64,000 nt of DNA from CAJQPP01 sp963793465 (GTDB taxonomy: Bacteria; Planctomycetota; Planctomycetia; Pirellulales; Pirellulaceae), in the NCBI GenBank assembly GCA_963793465.1, contig CAWCAJ010000004.1, positions 62,001-126,000 of the forward strand, in the 5' to 3' direction. Under the pieces are notes generated by a model that worked only from the letters and a program-made list of their open reading frames with translations, ran no database searches and was not told where the DNA came from. Position numbers and translations under genes: made by a program. Of this stretch, positions 46,959 through 55,030 are shown one piece after another; positions within the stretch are counted from its first letter, which is position 1, and every line of letters starts with the position of its first letter.

Positions 46959-48242
46959 ATGGCCAGAATTGGATTTTTTGTTCCGGCGGTGCCCGGGCAT
47001 CTCAACGCTTCGCTGACCTTGGCCCATGGGCTCACGAAGCTGGGACATGAGATCGTTTTCGTGACCCTGGTCGATGGCCAGAAAAAGATCCTGTCCTGCG
47101 GTTTTCGAGCTCAGACCATTGGTGAAAGTCACTTTACCCAGGAAACGGTCCGCGAGGCCTATGCCAAACTGGCGACGCTGAGCGGCCTGACCGCGGTGCG
47201 TTTCACCTTGGAACTGCTGCGTCGAAAATACCAGGTCACCCTGGACGAGTTGCCTCCACAACTGGCTTCGCTGGATGTCGACGGGTGGGTTGTGGATGAG
47301 ATTGAGGCAGCCGCCGCGCTGCTATTGCTGCAGCGGGAGATCCCTTTTGTGTCCCTGAGCAATGCACTGTTGCTCAATCGCGAGGCAGCCGTTCCGCCGG
47401 TCTTTAGTCATTTGCCCCTGGCCGAGGGCTGGTGGGGACGGTTTCAGGTTGCCCGCCAATACCAGCTGGCGCACTGGACCTTTCGTCCCGCAATTTCAGT
47501 CTTGCGACAACATCAAAGGCAGCATGGTGGCCCGGCGATCACCGATGGCCGTGAGCTGACGTCACCGTTGGCCAAGCTGGTGCAAATACCCAAGTCGTTC
47601 GATTTTCCCCGACTCAACCTGCCCTCCAATGTGCACTACGTGGGCCCGCTGCACGGGACCCAAACACGGGCTGCGGTGGACTTTCCCTGGAACCTCCTCG
47701 ATGGACGGCCGCTGATCTACGCGTCCCTGGGCACATTGCAGAACCGACTGTGGTACGTTTTTGAATGGATCGCCAAAGCCTGCCAGGACTTGCCGGTCCA
47801 GTTGGTCGTCTCACTGGGAGACGACGCGGAACCCGGTGAACGTCCGCGATTGCCGGGCGATCCAATTACCGTACGATTTGCCCCCCAACTGGAGTTGCTG
47901 CGTCGAGCCTCGCTGTGCATCACTCACGCTGGACTCAACACCACCATGGAATCAGTGGCCCGCGGTGTACCTTTGTTGGCAATTCCCATTACCAACGACC
48001 AGCCCGCCGTTGCCGCACGCATCCGGCACCATGGATTGGGAACCCGACTGAAGCTGGCGGAACTCAGCGTAACCTCGATCCGGAACGCGCTGCGGACTCT
48101 GCTGAACGACACTGGCTATGCCGAGCGTACGCAGCGGATGGCCGCAGAGATTCAGTTGCTGGGAGGAGCTGCGGCCGCCGCGAGGTTAGTCGAGCAGTCG
48201 CTGTGCTCTGCCGCCACGATTGGTCTGGCAAAGCTCATCTGA
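46959..48242 (+). CDS. GT1-family glycosyltransferase (MGT/CrtX-like)
   Basis: Encodes 427 residues; ATG 46959 follows TGGGAGA. The acceptor domain begins MARIGFFVPAVPGHLNASLT, with LAHGLTKLGHEIVFVT. The donor domain has LIYASLGTLQNRLWYVFEWI and the plant-secondary-product-like signature LLRRASLCITHAGLNTTMES followed by PLLAIPITNDQPAVAARI. It belongs with UDP-glycosyltransferases such as zeaxanthin glucosyltransferase CrtX and macrolide transferases; the acceptor is probably a lipophilic molecule. The last six codons (GLAKLI and the TGA stop) are made by the dispersed palindromic element, so the true C-terminus may have been replaced by the insertion. Confidence 0.85.
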   Translation: MARIGFFVPAVPGHLNASLTLAHGLTKLGHEIVFVTLVDGQKKILSCGFRAQTIGESHFTQETVREAYAKLATLSGLTAVRFTLELLRRKYQVTLDELPPQLASLDVDGWVVDEIEAAAALLLLQREIPFVSLSNALLLNREAAVPPVFSHLPLAEGWWGRFQVARQYQLAHWTFRPAISVLRQHQRQHGGPAITDGRELTSPLAKLVQIPKSFDFPRLNLPSNVHYVGPLHGTQTRAAVDFPWNLLDGRPLIYASLGTLQNRLWYVFEWIAKACQDLPVQLVVSLGDDAEPGERPRLPGDPITVRFAPQLELLRRASLCITHAGLNTTMESVARGVPLLAIPITNDQPAVAARIRHHGLGTRLKLAELSVTSIRNALRTLLNDTGYAERTQRMAAEIQLLGGAAAAARLVEQSLCSAATIGLAKLI

Positions 48243-48322
48243 CGGGTGCCGCTGCTGGCTTGCCCAGCAGTGTCGTTGGGAATCCGGCTCTGGCCTTTCC
48301 ATTCGGATCTGACAGAGCACTC
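48221..48322 (+). repeat. Palindromic element, copy e, entered by the glycosyltransferase frame
   Basis: TTGGTCTGGCAAAGCTCATC then TGACGGGTGCCGCTGCTGG, the core GCTGGCTTGCCCAGCAGTG, GTCGTTGGGAATCCGGCTC and the distal end CGGATCTGACAGAGCACT. Near full length. The stop codon of the upstream gene is the TGA inside the element. Confidence 0.85.
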
Positions 48323-48440
48323 GCACTAAAGTCCTGGACTTGGTTGCAAAAGCCCGGTTGGGTTCCGGCAGTCGACCGCTTGCGCCCGGACATTCCCGCC
48401 CGGCGAATTCTCGATCCGCTGGGGGCCTTGCAAAATAAAG

Positions 48441-48476
48441 CAGCCGTGGTTGCGGAAATTACTGCAACCACGGCTG
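48441..48476 (-). terminator. Intrinsic terminator
   Basis: A perfect 13-bp inverted repeat (CAGCCGTGGTTGC at 48441-48453, its complement at 48464-48476). On the minus strand it is followed by TTTATTTTG. It terminates the secreted-protein gene ending at 48541. Confidence 0.85.
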
Positions 48477-48540
48477 GCCTGTGAATATGTTGTTGCCGCC
48501 TCTGAAAACCGCTTAAGGTAATCGAGCGGGTCGGTTGCGA

Positions 48541-49398
48541 TTACCGGCCCAGCGGTTGCACGCTGGAATTCTGAACGTCGCGGGCAAAAATCATGCGGAC
48601 ATTCCATTCCGCCAGGTCGATCCCCAGGCGTTGTCCATCAAACTGCATCGGCAGTCGCTCGATTTCGCCATCGGTTTCGAAAACGATCATGCTGCCTTCT
48701 ACGTTCCAGCGACCCTGCAGGGCGGTCTGATTGGTACCATTGGGACCAGAGGCGTTGATGCTGAGTGAGTAGGTTCCGTTGGGATTCAAATTCAGCTGAC
48801 CCTGAATCATGGATCCATTGCCGCTAAAGAAGAGGACCCAGTTACCGGCATGCGGGCTTGCGGAGCGGGTAGGAGCCGTGTTCTGCACCCCGGTCGGACC
48901 GGCCGGCTGGACCCGGTTGAAAACGTACGAGCTGCCTTCCGATGTTATTGTCAAACGATCGCCATTCAGTTGAAATTGGTAGTTCTCGACATCTCCGTCG
49001 TCGTAGCGGATCTGCAGACTGTTTCCGTTAACCTGATAGCGGCCAGCGAACTTCTTGGTTTGCGTCTGGCCATCGCTGGCGGTTTTGGCAATTCCCAACA
49101 TCATGCTGGCGTCGGCTTGAAATGCGTACATCATTTCCAGTCGCCCTCCCTCAACATCGCCGCTGATGTACCAATTGCCGACCAGTTGGTGGAGCGGTGC
49201 GGGTGATTGTCCCATCCCGCCGCGGATCGGGGATTGCTGCATCGGATTCTGCTGAATCGGTGCTCCGGTGTTTGGTGAACGACCACTGCCAGAGGGATTA
49301 CCGCCGAAAACGCTGTTCAGTTGGGCATTGGCGTTGGCGGCCATCAGCAGGGAAACGATCAATGTGCAAATGGTTGTGCGGGTGAAGGTCGTGAACAT
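48541..49398 (-). CDS. Secreted protein with repeated lipocalin-like beta domains
   Basis: Encodes 285 residues from ATG 49398. A signal peptide (TTICTLIVSLLMAANANAQ) precedes a Gln/Pro/Asn-rich linker (NPMQQSPIRGGMGQSP). Two similar beta-rich segments follow, starting LVGNWYISGDVEGGRLEMMY and HAGNWVLFFSGNGSMIQGQL. Each has the GxW start and a later GRYQVNGNSLQIRYDDGD or GRWNVEGSMIVFETDGE stretch, typical of lipocalin-like or DUF-type extracytoplasmic domains. No function known. The last part of the product of 52893-53690 (GTWHAAANNMTLSL onward) looks like the same domain. Confidence 0.7.
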   Translation of the reverse strand: MFTTFTRTTICTLIVSLLMAANANAQLNSVFGGNPSGSGRSPNTGAPIQQNPMQQSPIRGGMGQSPAPLHQLVGNWYISGDVEGGRLEMMYAFQADASMMLGIAKTASDGQTQTKKFAGRYQVNGNSLQIRYDDGDVENYQFQLNGDRLTITSEGSSYVFNRVQPAGPTGVQNTAPTRSASPHAGNWVLFFSGNGSMIQGQLNLNPNGTYSLSINASGPNGTNQTALQGRWNVEGSMIVFETDGEIERLPMQFDGQRLGIDLAEWNVRMIFARDVQNSSVQPLGR

Positions 49399-49837
49399 GG
49401 GTGGTACTCCGGTTTATGGTTTCTTCGGGAAGAACTGGGTTCGTTTCATGACCTCAGTACCGTTCGCCGGAGCCGTTGTGACGGTAGGCCTCGAAAAATC
49501 GGTAGATTTGTCGACCGACCGCTGAGGTCCCTGGAATCCCGGGCTCCGGGCCACCAGAACTACCCGGTCAGGATCACCCCGGCTCGATCCCGCAATTTCT
49601 CGGTGGCTCTCACGCCACGCCTCCAAGGGTCCGGACGACGTCGCTGAATTCCCAACCGCCCCCCACCAGCGTCACCGTACCTGCCAGGATTCACCCCCAT
49701 CAGTGCATCCTGACTCGCAAACAACTCACTTCCAACGCCTGAGAAATCAAACCACCTGCGACTCAGCACACGTTTCATGCCCAGGGCCTCGATTTCTTGG
49801 AGCTTGCTTGAGCGCCACGGGCAAGAACCTGGCGGTG
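49399..49837. other. Intergenic, no gene seen
   Basis: This 439-base gap separates two minus-strand genes. Open frames on both strands are low-complexity and R/P-rich. It must include the promoter of the secreted-protein gene. Confidence 0.45.
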
Positions 49838-51235
49838 TTAAGGTTCGCAGTTGGCAGAGTCGCCCAACAATACCGTTCTTAACCATTCATTGGCAAACTG
49901 ACCGTTGGCGTCATAGTTCTTTGCGAGTTCCCGGAATTCCGCCAATAGCGGATAGAGCAGCTCGTTCTGGCTCAGATTGAGAGGATTGTATTTGCCCCAA
50001 TGGCAACGCGCCGCGTATCTTTGCGGTAGCGTGCGCGCCAAATAATTGGCAAAGGCAAAAAAGCCCTCGCGTTGACCGGGCCAGGCGTAACTGATCAGAC
50101 TGATGGCATACCAATCCTGGCCTCGATCATCATGACCGGGGCTGGTCATCGAGATCAACGTGTCATCCGCAAGGACCCTCCGAATGCAAATCGGGTAATG
50201 ATGGCAATAGAGTCCGCGTTGCGCCTGCAGTTCCGGATCCGTGTTGGGGTTGGCCGAAGGCAGTCCTCCAAAAACGGTGATCGCGTTTTTTACATCCTGC
50301 AACGCCTGCTCCAGGTGGCAGCGGGTGACGAAGAATTCAATCTCAATGTGGCGGAACAGTTCATGTTCCATCACCAGCATTTGGTGGGCGTTGTCGACAA
50401 CCTGCCATTGGCGTGGAACCAACAGCGGCAGGATCCATCGGAAGAAGCCGCGAGTCATCCAGCGAAATTTGAGGAAGCGAGCCAGCAGGCAGATGATCAG
50501 TCCCAGGCCCCAATCTATGCCCAGGTGCCAATAAAGACGGTAGAGTCCCGCCAGCTTGCTGCGGGGTTTATCGGTTTCCACCCGGTGTTGGCCAAAAAAT
50601 TGCCAGCTCCAGGGCATCAGAAAGAACTGCTGCAAAGGATACTGTTCCTCCGCTGCCAGAACCTGTTCCAGCGAACCGTGCCGTTGAGCGTGCTCCTGGA
50701 CATTGTAAAGCGGCCTGGTATCCAGTTCGACTTCAACGATCACGCCTAACAAACCGAGCGAACACCGTGCGGCCTTCAGGGGGTTGCCGCCTTCGATTTC
50801 GGTGATTACCGGTTTGCCGCTTGCGCGATCATAATGAGCCACCCGCGCGCTGCGAATGAACTGTGAAAGGCTATGGTTGCCGGACCCATGAGTACCGGTG
50901 GCGGTGGCACCAGCAACCGTTTGTTCATCGATCAAGCCCACGGAGGGCAGTGTCAGCCCCTGGGCTCGCAGCGTCTGCAGAAGATGTTTGACCTGGCAAC
51001 CGGCCCCCACGGTAACCGAGCGACGTTGCGGATTGAGCGAGATATGGTTGATATGCTTCAGGTTTAGCAGGACTCCGTTGGTGGAAATACCATCACTCCA
51101 GGCATGCCCACTGGCCATCACGCGAATGGACTGGCCCTTGTGATCCTCCAGCACCTGCAGGACCTCATGTTCAGCCTGCGGCATCACCAACACCGCCGGC
51201 GAAAACACCACATTCCTCCCAAAATTCTCCACCAC
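49838..51235 (-). CDS. FAD-linked sugar-lactone oxidase (ALO/gulonolactone-oxidase type)
   Basis: Encodes 465 residues from ATG 51235 (MVENFGRNVVFSPAVLVMPQ). The PCMH-type FAD domain is clear: IRVMASGHAWSDGISTNGVL, then VTVGAGCQVKHLLQTLRAQG, GLTLPSVGLIDEQTVAGATA and TGTHGSGNHSL. The C-terminal D-arabinono-1,4-lactone oxidase domain ends in RCHWGKYNPLNLSQN, the HWxK motif near the flavin. The usual covalent-FAD His of the N-terminal region is not obvious, so FAD may be non-covalent. Hydrophobic segments near 240-275 suggest membrane association. Oxidises an aldono-lactone or sugar alcohol; substrate uncertain. Confidence 0.85.
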   Translation of the reverse strand: MVENFGRNVVFSPAVLVMPQAEHEVLQVLEDHKGQSIRVMASGHAWSDGISTNGVLLNLKHINHISLNPQRRSVTVGAGCQVKHLLQTLRAQGLTLPSVGLIDEQTVAGATATGTHGSGNHSLSQFIRSARVAHYDRASGKPVITEIEGGNPLKAARCSLGLLGVIVEVELDTRPLYNVQEHAQRHGSLEQVLAAEEQYPLQQFFLMPWSWQFFGQHRVETDKPRSKLAGLYRLYWHLGIDWGLGLIICLLARFLKFRWMTRGFFRWILPLLVPRQWQVVDNAHQMLVMEHELFRHIEIEFFVTRCHLEQALQDVKNAITVFGGLPSANPNTDPELQAQRGLYCHHYPICIRRVLADDTLISMTSPGHDDRGQDWYAISLISYAWPGQREGFFAFANYLARTLPQRYAARCHWGKYNPLNLSQNELLYPLLAEFRELAKNYDANGQFANEWLRTVLLGDSANCEP

Positions 51236-51445
51236 GCTCCCTCCTCCTTTTAAAGGACAGGCATTTCAATTGCTCAACTCATCTTACCCTATTAAAGTAC
51301 CCTTGATTAAAGGACAGGCGTATAAGCGGTTCCTGTTTGAACCCTCTCAATCGGGAATTGGCTTTTTCTGGATGCCATTCAACTACATCGGCATCCAATC
51401 CGTTTGTTTGAAAAAACAGCGGAAGAAATTCAGTCGTCTTCACGA

Positions 51446-51546
51446 GTGGCCGGTCAGATCTGATTTGACAGGACAATGCCCGTGAAAAAAACGATACTGC
51501 CTGGAAAGCCAGCAGTACCATCCGCAGATCAGCCTTGCCAGACCAC
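51446..51546 (-). repeat. Palindromic element, copy f (diverged, full length)
   Basis: On the minus strand it begins GTGGTCTGGCAAGGCTGATC, has a core ACTGCTGGCTTTCCAGGCAG and ends CAGATCTGACCGGCCAC, so both termini are visible. It lies about 105 bases after the stop of the transposase gene. Confidence 0.75.
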
Positions 51547-51650
51547 GAGGCCCAAAGAACCCAGCGCGATCACCGGCAGGGTTGCCGCGCTCTTCGGATA
51601 GTTAGATGACCAAAATTTGTTCGATCGAGCGAACGGAATTCGCTGGTCGG

Positions 51651-52700
51651 TCATCCGGCAATTTGTGGAGTCAAGTTGGCCACTCGCTTACCCCGACGTG
51701 CGGCCAAGTCATGGATATGGCTGGCCTGACTGGCGAAAAAGGAACCTCTCAGAGCTTTGGATTTCAGCATCATCTGCAGTCGTTCAGTCCACCATTCGGA
51801 ACTGCTGCCGAGCCGCTTCATAATATCCTCAGTAGCCTGGCTAATTCTGGCTTTCTCGTTGCGAAACAGTCGACCTGTGTAGTCCAGCAACAGCAGGTAG
51901 CTACCCAACGAAAACGAATCCAGCATTCCCTCCCGAGATGAGCAGGGTATTGCATGGGTGTGCGGACGGCGATCCTGCAACGGCACTAGCCAATGATCTT
52001 GTTCGACCAGGCCCTCAGCCTTGCTACCCAGCACACTGCCCTGTTGTGCGGCCTTCAACGTGCTAAGTTTACCTTGCCGGCGAACGTGATCGACACGCTG
52101 CTTGATCGACGTATGGTTACTCTTCTCGGGTACCTCTGCGATACCGGCCGCGACTGGATTCAGGTCGATGTAAACACATGTGGCCAGTAAAGCCTCGGTA
52201 TCAAGGATGGCGATGCTCTTGTAACGAGCCTCCCAAAACGCCCCGCGACAGCCGTCCATTTTGTTGGCCAATCGAGACAATGGCTCCTTGAGGGCCTTCA
52301 TAAACCAACCGAGATTTTTCAGCCTCTCACGCAATACCTCGATTCGCTTGGGGTCTTTGACTTGTTGGGCTACATAGGCTTTGACGATCTGCGGGTTATC
52401 CGTGGCGATCAAGCGCGGCGGGTAGATGGCAATCCAACGTAGCACCACATCTTCGGCCGACCACCGGTCCGCTTCATCAGAATCCAATCGACAAAGCACG
52501 TGAAGATGGTTGTCCATAATCGCGAAACCACCCACAGAAACTGCAAAATTTGATGCCAATAATTGCAGTCGATCTTCGACCCATTGTTTCCGCTCGGCGT
52601 ATCCTTCCCCCATCAGAAAACCGCCGCGAACACAGCGGGAAATGCAGTGGTACCAGCGCGTTACGCTCACGTCCACGATCTCTCGGCGGGCAATCGTCAT
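51651..52700 (-). CDS. REP-associated tyrosine transposase (Y1/IS200-like)
   Basis: Encodes 349 residues from ATG 52700. The start MTIARREIVDVSVTRWYHCI followed by SRCVRGGF is typical of RAYT proteins. The HUH metal site reads MDNHLHVLCR (His65, His67), and the catalytic Tyr is expected in CVYIDLNPVAAGIAEVPE near residue 177. RGAFWEARYKSIAILD is also conserved. RAYTs cut and join single-stranded DNA at REP hairpins and are usually single copy. The C-terminal 120 residues (SREGMLDSFSLGSYLLLLDY) are longer than the minimal Y1 domain and recur in planctomycete members. Flanked by inverted repeats. Confidence 0.88.
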   Translation of the reverse strand: MTIARREIVDVSVTRWYHCISRCVRGGFLMGEGYAERKQWVEDRLQLLASNFAVSVGGFAIMDNHLHVLCRLDSDEADRWSAEDVVLRWIAIYPPRLIATDNPQIVKAYVAQQVKDPKRIEVLRERLKNLGWFMKALKEPLSRLANKMDGCRGAFWEARYKSIAILDTEALLATCVYIDLNPVAAGIAEVPEKSNHTSIKQRVDHVRRQGKLSTLKAAQQGSVLGSKAEGLVEQDHWLVPLQDRRPHTHAIPCSSREGMLDSFSLGSYLLLLDYTGRLFRNEKARISQATEDIMKRLGSSSEWWTERLQMMLKSKALRGSFFASQASHIHDLAARRGKRVANLTPQIAG

Positions 52701-52892
52701 GGGTAAAACTCCTCTGTTTGCATTGCGTTCAACCCTGGTAAAAACCTACCAAACCCAAGAGAAAAAGGCAATAAAATGCCTGTCCTTTAAAAGGGAGGAA
52801 TTTTTGTGTCACAGGGGGCGGGGTGGCTGGTATTGGAGGCAAATGAGGAATCACCTACCCGCTCAAACACAGACCACTTCCCGGAGAAAACC

Positions 52893-53690
52893 ATGAACCG
52901 CAATTTCCTGACACTGACCCTTTGTTTCGTTTTGGGCATCATCCTGGCCGCTCGCCTGGAAGCAACCGATGGACTGAAGTCCGCTTTTGGATCCGCCAGC
53001 CCCAACACAAATACGGCACCCCATTACTCGCCTATCCAACTGGGCCAGTTCATTCAATCGCTAACAAAATCCGAGATCAAATCGTCAGACGACAAAACCG
53101 CCTATGCTTTTGAATACTCCGTAGACGATCTGAACTTCCCGACCTGGATGCATATCAACTCCGACAACACCATGATTTGGGCCCACTACAACCTGGCTGC
53201 CATTCCTGCCGAAGCCAACCCCGCCGATTACGCTGCCAAACTGCTGGACCTGTTGGCCCACAACGGAAACTATGGTGACTACTTTTTCAGCTTTGACCCT
53301 GAACACCGCATGATCACCGTTTACGGTTGCCTGCAAGTGCGGGGCCCCATCACCGACAACGACCTGAAGACTCACCTGGACCGCATGGCTCATTGTGCCC
53401 GGGAAACCGAAAACCTCTGGAATCCGGCAGCCTGGAATAAGACGATGCCACAACACGTCGGCACCTGGCACGCTGCCGCGAACAATATGACGCTGTCGCT
53501 GACTGGCTCCAACAGCTTTGAACTGCGAGTCAACGGCCAAGTCCTTTCCGGTCAGTACACCATCGATGGCGACGCACTGATCATGCAGGACACCCAGGGC
53601 GAGAAAATTCAGGGCAACGTGCGGTTTGATAACGCCAACCAGTTCTCGCTGATCATCAACGGTGCCCAGATCCAGTTTGTTCGCCAATAA
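52893..53690 (+). CDS. Secreted protein, type III secretion chaperone-like N-terminal part and lipocalin-like C-terminal part
   Basis: Encodes 265 residues; ATG 52893 follows CGGAGA. After a signal peptide (NFLTLTLCFVLGIILAARLE) comes a domain with SVDDLNFPTWMHINSDNTMI followed by WAHYNLAAIP, resembling the YbjN/CesT-like alpha-beta fold (only a guess). Residues of about 195-265 (HVGTWHAAANNMTLSLTGSN, GQYTIDGDALIMQDTQGE) resemble the beta domain of the secreted protein at 48541-49398. No catalytic motif. The gene ends in a strong intrinsic terminator. Confidence 0.65.
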   Translation: MNRNFLTLTLCFVLGIILAARLEATDGLKSAFGSASPNTNTAPHYSPIQLGQFIQSLTKSEIKSSDDKTAYAFEYSVDDLNFPTWMHINSDNTMIWAHYNLAAIPAEANPADYAAKLLDLLAHNGNYGDYFFSFDPEHRMITVYGCLQVRGPITDNDLKTHLDRMAHCARETENLWNPAAWNKTMPQHVGTWHAAANNMTLSLTGSNSFELRVNGQVLSGQYTIDGDALIMQDTQGEKIQGNVRFDNANQFSLIINGAQIQFVRQ

Positions 53691-53719
53691 CAACCCTCCC
53701 CTTGCTTTCCCGGCTCCCG

Positions 53720-53747
53720 GCCGCTCGTTTTACGAGCGGCTTTTTTT
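53720..53747 (+). terminator. Intrinsic terminator
   Basis: GCCGCTCGT (53720-53728) pairs with ACGAGCGGC (53732-53740), loop TTT, followed by seven T residues. It lies 30 bases after the stop of the secreted-protein gene. Confidence 0.92.
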
Positions 53748-54180
53748 GTGCGCTGTTCCCCGACCAGCCCTAGCGCAACTTATCGTGCAGCGAACCCGCT
53801 GCCGGTCATGGGGGACGCTTTCCCGCGGCACCTGGCCCGACAAGGAATTCCGCTCGATTCGCGGCACGGAGCGTACAGACCATTGCGAACGCACAACCAC
53901 AAAGCTCGGGGACCCTGTATGCGGATGTCGTTTGGCTCCGCAACATTTCAGGCCCCGATGTTCTGGTTCTGAGGGCGGGGCCGCGGGAGTCCCGAGACCC
54001 TATGGCGGAAGATCGTGCAGCGAAAACGGACCCCCGGCCAGGTCCCTTCTTTACAACTCCGCAAATCGACGACCCTGCAAATCCGTTTCGCGAAGGAATC
54101 TCCTGTCACAATTTCGAGTGTCGACGGTATTGTCTTCAAACCGACCAACCCCCACAAAAACCATATTCGGAGACCCAGTC
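53748..54180. other. Intergenic, no gene seen
   Basis: Some 430 bases before the serine protease gene. The protease frame is open upstream into this region but the residues are not protease-like. Likely holds the promoter; no recognisable operator. Confidence 0.45.
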
Positions 54181-55002
54181 GTGAAGAACTCGACCCCCAA
54201 AACAACCCGCTTTCGTTTGTCATGTTTCCTGGTGTTGTCGTTGGCTTGTCACAGCCTGGCGTTGGCCAGCCAAAATGTCTACGACGCGGCGCTTCACTCC
54301 ACCGTCTTCATCTGTTCGGTGGGCGAAGACTCCAGCATGACTGGATCCGGTGTGCTGATCGACAAACAGCGACGTCTGGTAATCACCAACGAGCATGTCG
54401 TGCATGGTGGTAAACGTGTGATTGTTTTCTTTCCGATTGTGCAGCAGGATCGAACCAACTGCGACAAGACCTACTACATCGACCACGCCAAGGAGATTGG
54501 CTTCGAAGCAACCGTACTGGCCGTGGATGCCCAAAGAGACATCGCATTGCTGCAATTGTCCGATCTTCCAGAACATGCCCAGGAAGTTGAAATCGGAACT
54601 TCGGCCAGACCCGGCCAAATGGTCCACTCGATCGGTAACCCCGGAGCCAGCGACGCATTGTGGGTATACACCAACGGATACGTGCGGGCCAACTATTACA
54701 AAACGTTCGACGATTCTCGCATGCAGGTTGTTGAGACCTCGTCACCCACCAACCCTGGCGACAGCGGCGGACCGATCCTGAATGATGAGGGCCAGCTGGT
54801 TGGTATTACGCAGTCGTTCATGACGACAGGCCGATTGGTCAGCAACGGTGTCGACATCTCGGAAATAACCTGGTTTGTCAATCGAGTCCTTAATGGTGGC
54901 GTGGTGGAATCCGCACCTGCCGAAACGGGAAATGTCCAGAGTGCCAGCCAGCCCTCTTCGCAGTTGATCAACCTGATGGCTGGCAGCCCCCAAACTCGCT
55001 AA
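54181..55002 (+). CDS. Secreted trypsin-like serine protease (DegP-type S1C domain)
   Basis: Encodes 273 residues. GTG 54181 is chosen because GGAGAC lies seven bases upstream and a signal peptide begins there (FRLSCFLVLSLACHSLALAS). The catalytic triad is visible: His in VITNEHVVHGG, Asp in VDAQRDIALLQL, Ser in SSPTNPGDSGGPILNDEG. There is no PDZ domain, so it is a minimal protease of the periplasm or cell surface. The stop is 28 bases from the convergent peptidase/LRR gene. Confidence 0.88.
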   Translation: MKNSTPKTTRFRLSCFLVLSLACHSLALASQNVYDAALHSTVFICSVGEDSSMTGSGVLIDKQRRLVITNEHVVHGGKRVIVFFPIVQQDRTNCDKTYYIDHAKEIGFEATVLAVDAQRDIALLQLSDLPEHAQEVEIGTSARPGQMVHSIGNPGASDALWVYTNGYVRANYYKTFDDSRMQVVETSSPTNPGDSGGPILNDEGQLVGITQSFMTTGRLVSNGVDISEITWFVNRVLNGGVVESAPAETGNVQSASQPSSQLINLMAGSPQTR

Positions 55003-55030
55003 ACCTCTACTGGCTTGGCCCGCCGGGCGA

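Larger units (their letters stand above)
51243..52799 (-). mobile_element. REP-associated transposase (RAYT) unit with inverted repeats
   Basis: The left end 51243-51266 (CCTCCTTTTAAAGGACAGGC onward) and right end 52775-52799 are inverted copies differing by one base. A further direct copy, TTAAAGGACAGGC, lies at 51307-51319. Between them is one transposase gene on the minus strand. The repeats may be the REP palindromes recognised by the transposase rather than classical IS ends, and a copy of the unrelated 100-bp element lies inside at 51446-51546. No target-site duplication was identified. Confidence 0.65.

Noticed and set aside
49560..49886. 108-residue minus-strand open frame after the lactone oxidase gene
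   Set aside because: Starts inside the end of the oxidase gene, R/G-rich, no family resemblance.
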